From: Maylandia zebra | Taxonomy: Eukaryota > Chordata > Actinopteri > Cichliformes > Cichlidae | Assembly (NCBI RefSeq): GCF_041146795.1 | Contig: NC_135174.1 | Location: 24,142,878 to 24,206,877 of the forward strand | Length of the DNA stretch: 64,000 bases | Direction: 5' to 3' | In this document: piece after piece, positions 22,070 to 37,000 of the stretch | Layout of the letters: every line of letters begins with the position of its first letter | Position numbering within the stretch: position 1 is the first letter of the stretch | Position numbers and translations under genes: made by a program | The notes under the pieces: generated by a model | The model's database searches: none | Told to the model about the DNA's origin: nothing | The model's input: the letters and a program-made list of their open reading frames with translations, nothing else

Positions 22070-25000
22070 TTATAATGGTTCAGATTTCAGCTCCTCCACT
22101 CGGCACTCCAGATCAGCCACCTAAAAGAGAAGAGAGGAAAATGCACTTAAAACAATGAAGCGCTGCTGGAATGTGACTCGTACTGTTTTTGTATTTTTTG
22201 GAGATGATGTGTTCTGCTGTGCATTTCTGCTTTCAGTTGGTCCATTGATCTCCACAGCAGATCATCTTCTTCCATAGCATCCTATCCTTAGCTTCCTGCT
22301 TTGTCACACCAACCCTCTGAATGTCCTCCTTCACTACATCCATGAACCTCCTCTATGGTCTTCTTTTTATCCTCCTGCTTGGCAGCTCCATGTTCAGCAT
22401 GCTTTGTCAAGAGGCACACAGGAACAATATCTCTATGGCTTGCTGCTTCATTGTTACACCCATCTCCCTCTCATTTACACTCATGTATTCTGTTTTCTAC
22501 TAACAAGCAGGGAAAAAATAGGAACTACAGATAAACTTTAGCAAAAGCTTCTTTCCATCAACGGTTTTAATCCTAAGCAAAATAACGACAGCATTAAAAG
22601 CTAAATGACAGCACTATAAAAGGTACAAAGACTCCTCCCTTAATAGTAGAAAACAGTTTTTTTACAGCCATTTTTACAAGCAAATATCAACATTTCAATA
22701 TTGGAAAATCAGAAGGAGGTCTTGCTTATGAATGAATCTAGTGCAAGTTTTAAATTGCTGGAGGGAGGCAGGAGGATAAACTAGACCGAAGAGAAGCTCT
22801 GTATGGGATGTTGGGTTTTTAATGCAATAAAATCAACCTTAACCTCTAAATCAGCAACAAGGTTTTCCGTTGCATTATACTTCTGCTTCAAACCTTTTTG
22901 AAATCCTACACCGTAACCTGACATGCACTTTCCTAGTAATGCAACCACACAGCAGCTCAATGATAACATACATAAACTCTTTCAACTTCATCACACTTTC
23001 TCCAAGTTCCCCAAGACATTTTTGTGGTTTCAAGATTTTCTTGAAACCACAAGCAATTCTGATTAATAGAAGTTTCAAGATCAGATTTGGTCTGGATCAA
23101 GCAAAGTGGTGTTTACTCTTGAACACTTTACAAAATGCTCTGCAAACCTACCAGCACACAGTTGTTGTGTGAATATTATATTAATTGCTAGATGTAAAGA
23201 TTAAATGTGCACACACTGCCTTGAGGCACCTCGTATACCTGTTCTTGGAGTTGCCCTGACTCCTCTTTCAGAAGGTTGGCCTCAGCCCCAACTTGTGCAC
23301 AGCGCTGGGTCTCCTTCTTCAGATACTCAATCTCCCTGTTAAAGGAAGAGGATAACAGCATTGGCACTCTGATCTCACAACTCTCTCGGGCTTTTGTACA
23401 TGTAGTTAAACGGTCTTACTTTTGTTGATACTCCTTGATCAGACGTTTGGCTTTGCTGTATTTGCGCTCCAGGGCCTGATACTGGGCCTGCGTCTCCTTC
23501 AGGTGCTCATCCACTGCCTGGCACAGGCTCTGAGCCTCCATCCAATAGCCCTCCAGCTTCTCCATTCGCTCCTTGTTCTCCTGCAGGGTTTGCTCCAGCT
23601 GGGCCTTGTCCATACGCCAGCGCTGCTTCTCCTGCTCTGCGTGGTGCAGCTGGAAGAAAGCGTGATTCATTCATTTCAATCACATGATGATGTAAACGGA
23701 CACACTCCTCTGACTCTAAAGATAAGAAATGCTCTTTTGCTTATTCTTAATAGAACCATTACATAAAATATCATGATAATATTCACTTTAAATTACCTTT
23801 CTTTTCAGTTGCTGGATCTCAGCCTGGGTGACAGCGTGTTTTATTTGGAGCTATAAAAAAAATCCCAGTGTTACTATTCTAAACACATCTCTAAATATAA
23901 GGTGCATTAGTGAAAAAAGTTTTGATTAAAGAAGAAATGTTGTAATTACGACATTCATGGCTCACCTCTTTGTATTTATGGGCCAGCTTCTCAGGGTCTG
24001 TCTCCAGAGGCGACATGTCCTCGTTCTCCGCCAAGTCAAACACCTCGATCGCAGTGGGATACGGTGGACTAGCTTCCTCATCATCATCCTCTTCCTCATC
24101 TGTGCCGTATTCCCCACCCTGCAGGGATATGGTCAAGGTTAGGACCCCGTTCATAGGCAAAAATCAAGAAAAGAAAAAAAAAAAGGAGAGCTTATGACTT
24201 ATATTTTATATATATAGATGAAAGTGCATGTATAGCTGGAGAGTGAGTGAGATTAAAGTTTGTTGTCCTTCTCCTTTGCAGGTAAACAAACTCTTTCAAG
24301 TGATACGATTTACACAGAGAAAACAAAATTTGAATCTGTCAATGTTTCCAATGCTAAAATATAGTTTTTGCACATATTGGTTTCCAGGAGGGTTTTCAAT
24401 TTATGCAATTCCTGGAGAAAACCAAATATATTTCTTTAAATTTGTTTAATTAATTTTTGGACATAATGCTAAAGGAAACAAGAAGGTAGAGTGTTGATGA
24501 GTGTCTTGATGGTGTCGTCCTCTTGTGCTGTGACGCCAAATAGACACTAGATGGTGCACAACTCAAGCAGGCGCCTGTACTTTTCATTACGCAACTCCAC
24601 ACCTAATCTTCTTACTGTCCATGAATGGAGGAACTTCCTCTCTGTTATTCTAATGAAACCATAGACAGTTCCTGAGCCTGTTCCGTGTATGTGAATGAAA
24701 AGCGAAACAATCTGAGGCATCATTGACAAACTAAAGGGCACAAAAAAGTCCCTCTGCTTAGTCACAACCCTGAGCGGAGCATATTTTCTGATCATGTTTA
24801 TAATACACTGGATATCACAGTGTGGCTTTTTCTTTTTCACTGTTCATAAAAATAATCACATATTTTTTAATCCTACAGGGAAACCAATATCCTAGAGGGC
24901 TAAGTGAGGATTTTAAGGTAGCACTTTGTGCTTAACTGTGAGGCTGTTTACTGATGTCTTTGCTCTGTTAGCTCAGCTTGTGTGGGACTGTGCGTCATCT

Positions 25001-28000
25001 GCAGTGGTTAAATAATATCTTATGTCCCATTTTTTTTGTATTTGTGCAGAGGGGAGGGGTGAAGCTGGATTAGTAAGCACTTCACCCTCACTTCTCTACT
25101 GTGCATGTGCAGATGTTGCTCCATCACCAGTTAAAGAATGATAAACCAGGCGCAAGCAAAGTTTTTATGCTTTGATCCCTACAGTGATGGGATGTGGTAG
25201 CTTTGTTACGCTGTGGGGGGGAGACAGTTTCCTGGCATGGTTTTGGTTCACTTGGCCACTTAAGAGGAAGGAATCCCTACAAATCAATTCAAAGTTGTTC
25301 TGAGTGATCGCCTTTATCCGGTGATATAACACTACTACCCTGATGGGCATGCTCGCTTACAAAGTCCACCACCTAGAGCGCAGGAAGGATCACTGAATGG
25401 ACTGATGAGTATAAAAAGGATGTGAATCATATGCTTTCACCTGATTTTAACTAAGAGGGGATTGGGGAATCATGTGTTAGATAACAGTCTTCACCACCAT
25501 CATGAAAACATCAACTGAGGGATTATCTGTGGGAAGAAATGTGCCCCCTTCCTCACAGACTTACAGAGATGATAATCAACGTGTTTTGTCTTTAGACGCT
25601 TCATTAGTAACCTCAGTAATCTTATTGCCCTCTAACCTCTTGTTCATCCATGTACTGGTTGTAGCGCTGCTCCATCATTTCCCTCTGCCAGCGCTCTTGC
25701 TCCAAGGTCTGCTGGATGAGCTGGGCCACTTCGCTCTGTTCACCCGGCTTCTCTCGTCCAATCACAAACCTGCATTTAGGCATATATTATTCCACCTCAG
25801 CCAGGAACAGAAAACTATGACAAAACCATATATATATGCTGTGATGCTGTATGTATATGCTAAATAATACATGTTGGCCTCTTCTTTGTTCTGAACACTG
25901 AGGAGCACAAACACCGGCTCTTTAGGCAGTGAATGTTTTCATTCTTCAGTTAGTATAGCATAATGTATTAATGTAGCTGGAATGCGCTGGCTCTCTGATA
26001 ACAGAAAATGGCTTCCTGTTTACACTCTAACAAAGATCTTCTCTACATAGTTACCCTCTTGGGTGCACGAATCAAACCCTCAATTCGTCCTCTCTTTTAG
26101 CACATTGTACAGATCATTACAGACACTATATTTTCTCTTGATTGACGCTCACATATGGTAAACTGGGTAAAGCGAATCATGACAAAGCCACAGATGGTTG
26201 TTAAGCCAGCCACTGTAGCCTTTCAATTTCTGCAGCACTGAGAGGTAATTAAATGCTCATAAACACACTTCCTGTCCCAATCTATTTGTCTGCGTGACGT
26301 TTGTTTTATGAATAGGTCGGAGCTCTATTGCCCTTCGCCATCACTGCAGCAGATCTATAATGTATGAGCTATCTATGGAGGTCTCTGATCTTCACAAGTC
26401 ACACAACACTAGCAATTATCCCAACAGCGCAGACCACTAAACCCTGAATTATGAATGAGCATGGATGACAAAAGAAGCACACGGGAACAGTGAACCATAC
26501 CAAAAATCCAAAGCGCAAAGGCTACAAATAGACCCTTGGCATTTTGAAATTATACTTTTGATACAAGTGTTTTGGTTCCTGATAACTGTTTTCAGTGGCT
26601 CTGATGTGGAACCTTTGGACTTTATACCGAATGTCTCTAAAAGGAGCTTTTCAATACTAAAGGGTATAATCACGACCCTGGGAGACTGGCGATATAAATC
26701 TAAAGTCTGGTGAAGTGAATGGGCAGGATGTGGTAGAAGTAAGCTTTGTGTGAAAAAATGTGCTGTGGGTAAATATCAAAAGGAAATCATCTCCTTCAGG
26801 AAGAATGCTTAATGTCAGGGCAACTAGCAATGAAAACACATATCCTGGTCACTGCTAAGGCATTTAGAAAACCACAAAATAGTAGCTACAAAAATACAAG
26901 ACCATTTAACAAAGACCACAAATTAAAGTAGTTTAATGTACTTTAAATCTATATTACTTTAAAAGTATGGAAGTACTTTAAATACTAACATTAGAAAGTC
27001 AATTTACTGACAACAGTCTGATGTTCAGGAGCTTTCAGTGCGTTACATTTGCAGTTGGAATATCTGAGTTCCTAGTCAGAATTTTCACACTTCCAACTTG
27101 GAAATTTAAGAACGCCGACCTAATGATTCAAGGTGGTGGTAATGCACGTAAACCGCAGTAAAACTGTACTACTGCTGATATGTATTTGTGACTCATTAAA
27201 TAACCCAGTACTCTGTGAATATTCCTCATCTGTGGTTTTAAGGGGCAAAAAAAACATGCAATGCACTGTTTTGATAGTGATGCATGAATGGATCTATCTT
27301 GCTAGGGAGCAACTTTATTACCAGAATGCATTCAACTCAGTACCAAGTATGTGTCTCCAACTTCCAGGTCAAGTACATTGCAAATGAGTCAAAAAAAAGC
27401 CAATAAGGAAATACCCTGCCCCTGCTTTCTTTATAATGGCCAGTAGGGGGCAACTCCATTAGCTGCCACTAGAAAAAGATAGCACATTGCACTTCCTTTT
27501 ATGACCTCAATATAACATTTCTGGTACATATATGCTGCAGTTCTAAGTTGTATTCAATAAAGTATGCTGTCCTATTTTGTAAATGATGGTCCCATTTGTA
27601 CTAGAATAGACAATAAACCAGAGTAGGCTGATGCAAAAAGTTGTGCATCATAGTTTGACTGCACCAGTTTTTTTTTTTTACTTAAAATGGTGCTAAAAGG
27701 GAAGATTCAGGGGACACCCGAAGACACTATAATGGATCCTTTTGTGAAAGTCTTAACAAAATCCATAAAATTGTCGAGATATATCAGTAAAACTGAAATT
27801 GATAGCAAACTAGCATTTCTACTTCAACTTCTACTTGTCTACAAAAAAGAAAAAAGGTTTGTTTTGTGATGTAAAAGTGATTCAAAGCAAATTGGTTAGT
27901 CAGAGAGACTTACTTAACGGTTCCTGAGGTGTTCCTGAGTACAGAGGCGGCAAAGCTTTGGGTGACTCCCACCAAACTGGTCCCATCCACCTCCACAATC

Positions 28001-31000
28001 AGATCGTTCACCTGGATCCTGAAGCAGACAGTTTAAAGGCTTAGAATTTAGAGGAACAATAAGGAATCCACTCCTGGAACTAACACTACAACTACTAAGA
28101 TAACCTCAAGGTGACATTTGATTTACAAAACAAAGGCCTGTTCAACTTCCCTTAATTTCTGACCTGCGATGTTTCAGTTCTGCAGTACATTTTTTTAATC
28201 ATATCAGGAATATTTAAAGTACGAAGAAACATACCTGCCATCCCTGTGTGCTGCTCCTCCTTCTGTGACAGTCTTCACAAAGATGCCCAGTTTCTCCAGG
28301 CCCATGTCAGCCCCTGCACCCATCCCAATAATACTGATGCCCAGGCCGTCACCGTCTGAAAGAAATCAGGCTTGCTGTTACCAAACTGGTATTGTAATCT
28401 GTCTGTAACAGACTTGTTGTTGAAGAGGCAACCTTTGGGACTGAAAATGCAGCCAACACAAAAGTAACAGAACCTGCAGTTGTCTGAATGGCCACAAGAT
28501 AGCTAACATTAGCTAACAACATAACATTCCACCTCTCTTCACTTCTGACTTCAGAACGACGGGATAGCAACAGTCACAATGCTCAAATCGATCTTTTAAA
28601 ACAGGAATTCATGACCCAGCGCTTGAAGTCAGTGTGGCTATGTCCATGTTTTAATGTACAGTCTATGAATGTGTTATTATGGCATAGCAAAAAGAAATAT
28701 AGCTGCTTTCAGTGGTTGTAGAAGAGGCTAAATTTTAATAATTCTTCAGCTGTGCGCTAATAAATTAGTTAGTGAACCTTTGTTTGCTATCCTCTATAAT
28801 TTAAACCCACTCAAAGGTGCACTGTAGTTTTTTATTAATTATATTCACTTAATTTTAAGTAAAGTTTAAATTAAGTTTAACACAACTCGTGTCCTCAAGG
28901 CTATACATTTGCTTCCCCCAACATTTGCGCCAGCTTTAATCATATAGAAACCATGTATGGTTACCAGCAAAGTTTACCAGCACGCTCCACAGGGTACCTT
29001 AAAATGACTTGCTTACCATAATATATAATAAACCAATATTGTAAAAAATAAATATCAGCTTAAAGTGTTGGATTATAAGTCAGAAAAAAGCGAACACATA
29101 TTACAGGTGCCTTCTGTTCAAACCTTCTGTTTGTGCAAAGTGAGGGGATAGGAAACCAGAATGGCTCGTTTGAGACTGAGGATTGACTGAGGGGATGCAC
29201 CAAGGGCTAATATGAGATAGATAATGGTAACGATGAGTCACGCAAATGCACTCTAATAGAGTTCAAGAGTAGAAATATGTAACTGAAAGTCAGAATGAAT
29301 GCAGGAACAACAAGGAAGGTACACTAAAAACTGTAACTGTAGTTTCTTGATATGTGAGAGGTTAAAAAGATTAGTTGTTGTTTGTTTGTTTGTGTTACCA
29401 CATAGTTGGGATTTAAGATTTCTAAAGAAAGCCCAATCTATGTCACGATGACGCATCATAAGCTTTTTCGTCTGTTGAATTTGGGGATTTTCAACCTGAC
29501 ATCAGCATTCTGTGCAAACTACAACTGAGTTTTAGTGCATAAGTTTCTTTGTACCTTGAGGACAAAAAAAAAAAAAGCTCTGACCTTCATGTGATCTTGA
29601 AAAAATAAAACATTAGTTTTGTTGACGTCTGTGACGTCAAAGTTAGATGATAATCAATATAACACCTAGATTCCTCCCAGAGGCGTTATGTGCTGATTTA
29701 GCGTATTCTTTTTTTCAAGCACTGTTTCTTTTTTATTTCAGCTTCTATTCTATCATGATCTAATTAATGTAGAGCGTGCACACCGCAACACCTATAAAGA
29801 ACACTGCTACATATGGTAACCCACGTAATCTGCCCTATACACAAGTCTTCTACACACATAGAAATGCACTATGATGTTACATGGATACTGCAAATCTGTA
29901 AGTCATTGGGGAGAGCAGAAGGCAGCTGGTGAACCCTGCAGGTCTTTTAAAGCAGGACTTTTTTTAATTGCTTCGGAGATGGGAGCCAAATGGGAGCTTG
30001 ATCATTCAAATACAGAACCTTACATTTGTGGGTTTTTTGTATTCTCTTTCTTAGCAAGGTGCAAAGAAGCCTCAGGCAAGTCAAAGTACAGTAAATGCTT
30101 AGAATTATTTATATGCCCGAAGTAAAGTGCAGATTTTACAGAAAGAATTTGTATAAATACTCGACTGGTTAGAAAAAAAACAGGGTTTAGTTCTGATACC
30201 TTTCTCCAGCTCCACAGGGAATAGGTCCAGCCTCTCCACTCTTTTCTCCAGCTCATACTCAGCAGACGCTGCCATTGGATCCACATCTTCATTGCGTCTG
30301 TCATAGTCCTCGTTGGAATAGGTGGCAAACACCTGTAGGATGAGACAGGGACAAGATCAGACTGAGAATCACACTTACATCAAGTCTCTGCAAGGCGGAG
30401 CAGATTTTTGCTAGCATCTATTCCTGTTCAGAATTTGTTTGTTGTTGAAACGGGACATTTGTGAGTCACAGTTGTTTTGGGATTTTTTGTTTTGAAAAGA
30501 AAATGTTCAAAATTATGGCAAATTATTTGTTTTCTTGGCAAAAATTAGATCCACGCTTAGGCCTGTTCGATATAACGATATATATCGAATGACGATATAA
30601 AAACGTCTATCTTTCCTATTATGCTATCGTTTGTTTATAGCAATATTTTTTCATCGTTTTGATGGTCACTGTAGTAGCTATATAAATTTCTTAAAGTTCT
30701 ATCTTTCTCTTATATTTAAAATAACCACACTATGGATGGACAAGTGCCAGTTTTTACGTGTTGTCGTTAGCAACAAAACTGCAGTCCGCTTGTTTGTTTT
30801 CCACGTAAGCCTTTCACAATAAAGCTCAAGATCCTGTTGAGACTTTTCAAAATAAACTGAATCACGGGAAAGAGTATGCAGAGAGTTTACGGATGAGAAG
30901 CAAAAAAGAGCCGTCAGGTGCTAAAAATAAACATTAGGCTCAAACTTTGAAAGAACTTATGTCTAAAAATGTATAGTTTCATGCATGGTTAAAACACAGG

Positions 31001-34000
31001 TAAAGGACGCCCAACTGGAAAAACTTCACGCAAGTCGAGATGCCTGAGATTCACAGAATTTACAGAAAATATTACATTTTTGTGATTTATATCCTTGTCA
31101 GGACGATAAATGTCTTATATCGGGATATGAGATTTTGGTTTTATCGCACAGCCATATCCACGCTTCACGCCACTGTCATTGTTGCCTAATAAACCTCCTT
31201 ATAACTGGCCTCTGTGATATAGAGAGATAGATAGATATCCTTTCTTTCTAGACAAGTCTTTCTTTTCCTTGGAGCCATTGTGTCTTATCACTCTTCCTGC
31301 ACATACTCCAAATATAGTAACTGCTGCTGTCACCAGAATCACTTCCTGTGCACCCTGAGGAGCAGTGATTCGTTTTGGGGTTTTTTTTTTACTTTTTATT
31401 GCATTTGTGTATTAACAGGTAAAAGAGTGGGCAGATTGCAGAATGACGTGACTACAGATACTTAAATTCAAACTACTGAACGGTTCAGTTAATATCAGTT
31501 ACACGTGCTTTGTGGAAGATGACTTACAGAGTCACAGAAAGGCAAGAGAGGAAGTACTGGAGGAAACAGGACCATTACTCACAGGAAACTGACTCTAATC
31601 TGAGTATTATTTTTTTTCTCCCCCACATTTCTTGCACCGGTGCTCAAATTCCTTTCTAACAGCTTTATGTTCCACCACCACCAGCTGACTACTATGCCAC
31701 GTTCATAGCCACTTAAATCACCTTTCTTTCTCACTCTGATACTTATTTGGAGCTCTAAACCATGTCCACATGGCACTGAGCTAAAGTTAGACACACACAC
31801 AGTGGTCAGTAAGCTTATATATAATATTTCTGTTTGATTTCTTTAGAAAATCCAGCTTAAGCTAACACAAGTTAAAATTAATATGATCTATTCAGAGAAA
31901 TGACTCTTTCTAAATCACCTTCACTGATTTCCATCATTCCATTGAGGACAGCAATTTAATGGATTGAAAAAAGCTTAAGATCACTACTTAGAGGTTTTGG
32001 ATGCGTAAGTAGCTGAGACAGACAAGATGGCTTCATGGTTCGATAATAACTGACCAACATTGTTAATGCGGACATAATGCAATTCAAATGTATTGACATT
32101 TTCAACTGAGACAGCCACAGCATTTAGTCCGAGCTGTATTGTTTCACAGCAGTCATCTGTATCAAACAGACTAATGAGAAAATAAATAAATAAAAATCAA
32201 TCACAACCACTGAAGTTGCTCTTATGAAGACAGGGGCCTCTGTTTTCAGGGCTCAACTTCCCACATTCACTCTGGTCTAACAGCATGACAGTTTACATAA
32301 CCACCCCCAGCATGCTAATGGAGGCCTTCTGCAGCTGCTGCTCACAGGCCTCACATAGACACAAACACACACACACACAGGGAGAAAGAGAGAGCCCAAT
32401 CTTTAAAAGCCTCACTTTCAGTCTTCCAGGGTGATTATGTATGCACCACCTTGCATGCTCCGCTGGCTACACTAATTCAGTGCTGGACCTTCTCCTTTTA
32501 CACATTCTTTGATTTATTTTATCAACTTTTCTCTCCACAATCTTTGTTCCCTCTTCTGCAACACTTTCACACTGTTTCCTCAAGCCTTGGTTTGCTTTAT
32601 TCAATGCAACTCTTGCATGTCGCCGGCCTGTTTAGCTTGTCCATCTGTGTTACAGAAGTAGCATCTCGTAGCTTCCGTGCTGCTCTTCAGTCCTACAGTA
32701 TGGGGCCCCGTCTCCGTGGCAACCCCACAGTAAAGAGCCTGTCAGTTTTCTGACAGCTCCTTTGAAATGTAACCAGCCCCTCCTCTCTTAAATTTATTCA
32801 GTATCATTGTATTCTCTTACATCATTGAGCACTGTACAAGCTTCTGCTCCTACTTTTGGGCTGTCCTTACCCATAACAATAGAGTTTAAAATGTAATCGC
32901 CTTGAGTTAAATCTCTCCCCATCACTGTCAGATCACGCAGATTTTTTCTTTTGATTTTTTTTTTTTTTTTTTTTGGGGGGGGGGGGGCTAATTATGGCAT
33001 AAAAATTACAATTTGCTTTAGAGTTCAGTTAGTGTCAATTATTCTATTAGTTTCTCAGGGAAGAATTAGTTCAGTACAAATACTGTCTATAAAAGATGGA
33101 TACAGTAATTGTGATTTTTGTTTTGTTTTGTTTTTTTGTTTTTTAAGGTGGAAGTGACAATATTTGTTGTGAGGGACTTGTTTTGGTACCAGGCTGTAAA
33201 GATGTTACTTTTATAGCTGAAACTAGCCATTTTAACATTGCACTTTATTGGGATTGACTCAGTTTTACAGTGAGCCTGAACCGGCCATCTTATGATTACT
33301 CAGTTCCACAGTAGTTGCATTTTTCATGGAGGTTGCCACTTGTTTTAGTATTTTTGGAAAAACATTGTGACATCTGGGTACTGAATATAAAGTTATGACC
33401 AGCAGCAGGTTTGCTTACTTGAACACAAAAACTAGAAACCACAATTATGGCCCCATAATAAAGTAGTAACACATGAATATTTTTAAAAACTGCTTCTTGA
33501 GCAGCTGCAGACGGTACCCCAGATAGTTTTTTCTTTCTCTTTTCTACCATTTACATTTATGCTAAGCTAACCAACTCTTGGCTGTGGCTTCATACTGACC
33601 CTGAAGGCATGAACGGTATCAATCTACCAATCTTCTCATGTAACACTCAGAAAAGAAAAGAAAAAAAAGCAAATAAGCATAGTTCCCATTGTCCTGGGCT
33701 TTTCATTTAACTGACCACAAAACCTATAAATATCCATAAATGCTCATTATTTAGTGGGTCCAACTTCCAAAGTAGACAAATTGCTGTGTTTTACACTATT
33801 TTGTAAATAAAACACTCAATCAAAAAAGGAATGGAGTAAAGACTAATTAGGTTCAGCAGTTCTAAAACCATTAGATACACTGCTGTTACACTTTACTCTG
33901 TGAATCCCATCAGATTTAAACTCACAATAGTTAGCATGGGAGAAGAACTTAAGTCAGATGACTTCTGATTTAGGTTACCTTTGTATTTAGACGGATTAAC

Positions 34001-37000
34001 AGAATGTGGATTAAGCGGCCAAAAAAATACACTATTTGCAAGTAACAGAGTGTAAAACAACAACAGAGACCTCTGAGCACCAGTGTGACACTTTCACGTG
34101 GCACTGCATCACCCCTTGAGTTTAAAGATCAATAGGTCACAGCTGATGGTCTGTGAAGCCCTCAATTTACACCCATGATACTGCAAAACATCAAAGACAG
34201 AAGACTGAGCGACTCTATTTTACTGCAATTGTAATAAATGATCACCACTGTAGTTGTGCTGTGCGTTGCAGCTATTGGAGAAACTGGCCATGCTATAAGT
34301 CAAGCTACAGTATCATCCTTGACTGACAGAATTACCTCTCGCTTCCAGCAGGAAGTCTATCTCCCTCCTTACAGACAGACTAATTGAGATTCTCCACGAT
34401 ACAACCTCTGACCTCGCTTTACCTAAGCACGCAGAGTTGTAGATGAACTCTACGAACAGTGAGGTGGCTATCTTGGGAAGACAAACATTGGGATTAAAGG
34501 CAGTGTGGTGGGAGGGGGGTGTGGTAGAGAAGGACGCTGTTCCAGTTGTGGCAGATAGTAGGTCAGAGGAGCTAACAGATGGCCAGGAAACTCCCTTCCT
34601 CCCTCCCTCTGCTACCAGCCGCCTCGGATGTCCTACAAAAGCTCCATGGGCAGAAAACTACAGCCACTCACCAGCTTAGAGATTGTGTTTGTGTCTATAC
34701 AGAGCACCTATTTGGGATTGTAAAGGGTATTAAAAAGCAGCCAGTAAGTGACGACAACCATTTTACAACGCTGTTGTCGTGACACCGAAATGGCAAAATG
34801 ATACAGCTGCCACGCCATGCCTCTGCTCTGCTCCAGTGTGGTTGCATCTTGATGCCCCTCTGGCTACAGTGTGATTGGATAACGCTGTTGTGTTAACTAG
34901 CAAGCCCGTAACCCACACCCCACCACCCCCACTGCCCACAGCAGCACGTCAACTGCTGTTTCTTTCCCTCTTGACTCCAAAAACTGTTCTAATTTTGGAT
35001 GGAGCGAATAGGATGTGTGTAGGTGGTGCCACTGGTTTTTCCTAAAAGAGTGTTTCCACTCTCGTTGCATTCAGCAAAAAAAACAAAAAAAAAGCTTTCC
35101 AGCATTTTTTTGCTCATACTAGGCTTTGCATGTGCGACGTACAGTTTTCTCAATTTCTAGCTAAATGCAAAAGTTCATTACCATGCACTGATATATGAAT
35201 GCCTCAATTTTCCCTGTATACGAATATGTGCGCAGTAATTAATCCATGCTTAATAAAGCTGTCAAAATTAAGCGTATGTTACACTTTTCCTCCTAAAGAT
35301 TAATGACGCCACTATCTAAACTAACATAGGTTAAACAAGTGGCAGGTAATTGCTTCTAAATCCTACTAAAATTGGGGGTTAATCCACATGCCAGATGTGC
35401 ACCATGCAGACAGAAAATAAGGATGTGGCTCTGGCAGCGATCACGTTTGACCAGTCTTCTCTTGCCAATAAAATGGATATGGTCAGCTCGTCATAGTAAT
35501 GTTTGCATGGCACCAAAGCCCATCTATTTTGGCAGAACAATTTTTGGTCAGCAGTCATGTTTAGGCTTAGCGCTAACGCTGGAGAGAGGCACGGCAATAT
35601 GAAAACAAGGTCAACACAGAGGGCTGAATGGCATTACACTATACAGAAGGATACAACAACTAAACTCTGTAACTATATATATTTTATTATGTTGTGTTTA
35701 TGTTGGGTATATGTTTTATTATGTTACCATATCATACTGATTACATTTGTTATGACATTTTCTTTTGTATCCCTATGGCTCTTTTTTACATACAGACTTA
35801 GTTTGGGTTTTTTTCCCTTTTTGCTAAAGCATATAGTTTAGCCAGATCAGGTGACACTGAATCCTCCCTTAGTTATGCTGCGATAGGTGTAGGCTGCTGG
35901 GGGATTCCCATGATGCATTGAGTATTTGTTCTTCAGTCGCCTTTTTCACTCACTGTGTATTAATAGATCTCTCTGCATTTAATTATTACTTGTTATTAAT
36001 CGCTGGCTCTCTTCCACAGCATGTCTTTTTTCCAGCCTTCCTTTTCTCACTTAACCAGTCAAGGAATTGTGAAAAAAAACCTCTTTTAAAAGCATATTAA
36101 CTAGCAGCACCATTACTCAAGGAGGAAAACCGTTTCCATTCTTCCATTCTATATTTTCTGGTATTAATAAAAACATAAAATAACAATCATCCTAACTACA
36201 GGACCAGTAAAGCCTGAGAAAGACAAATATACATGTTCAGCCATCCATACAGCACGGTTGGCACCTCACATGTCACTGTAACCAACGCCTGTCATTTTTT
36301 GGACAAGATGATGGCAGGCGGGACAAGACAAAACAGTTTCAGACATCATGAGCGAGACGTTGCGTAATGTGGCTTGTCGCAGTAACCTGAACGAGTGGGC
36401 ACATCACATAAATGCTTGCAGCCCACCACCAACCAGTGCAGGGCCGAGAAGTGGGGCAGTCTGACCTTGCTGATAATCTGTCTGGTCTTCCACTCCTCCT
36501 GGCTGTGAGTAATGCACTGTATGAAATACTGCAGGCCTGCTGAGTCAAAGTGATAGACAGTTTGAGGATACCTTAACATATGGTTACCTCTTCATGGGCA
36601 GTTCCCTTATTGGATGATCTCTGTGGTGCATTTAGGGTAGTCTGTATTTTGTGTTTTGTGGCAGACACTTTAAAGCAGCAACACCTCCTTCTATGTTTGT
36701 CAAAATTCAACACCCTCTGTTTATTACCTTATAAGTACAGTCATCGTTTGTGTTAATAACACAGTGTGAAAGAAAATCATAGGTGTTCTCTGAGCAGGCT
36801 GGTGAGACTGAGGAGCGTAGGCAGAGACCTAGAAGAAAGAGTCCAGGTTGGTGGTGCAGAAGGACAAAATGTTTAGGAGTAGGTGAGGTGAGGGGTAAGC
36901 AAGGTGGCAAATAAATCTGCTTATTCCTGGATTGGAGGAGACACAGCCCAAATCTAGTGGAGATTATCTCTCTCTTTTTTGAGGGGCAAAAAGCTCCCCC

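Noticed and set aside
24547-24840. 97-codon minus-strand frame in a ppp1r9b intron
   Set aside because: No recognised family, no splice-site support, and located inside an intron; likely chance.
35372-35600. Frames on both strands suggesting a coding or retroelement fragment in ppp1r9b intron 1
   Set aside because: No motif from a reverse transcriptase or transposase could be recognised and there are no consistent splice sites.
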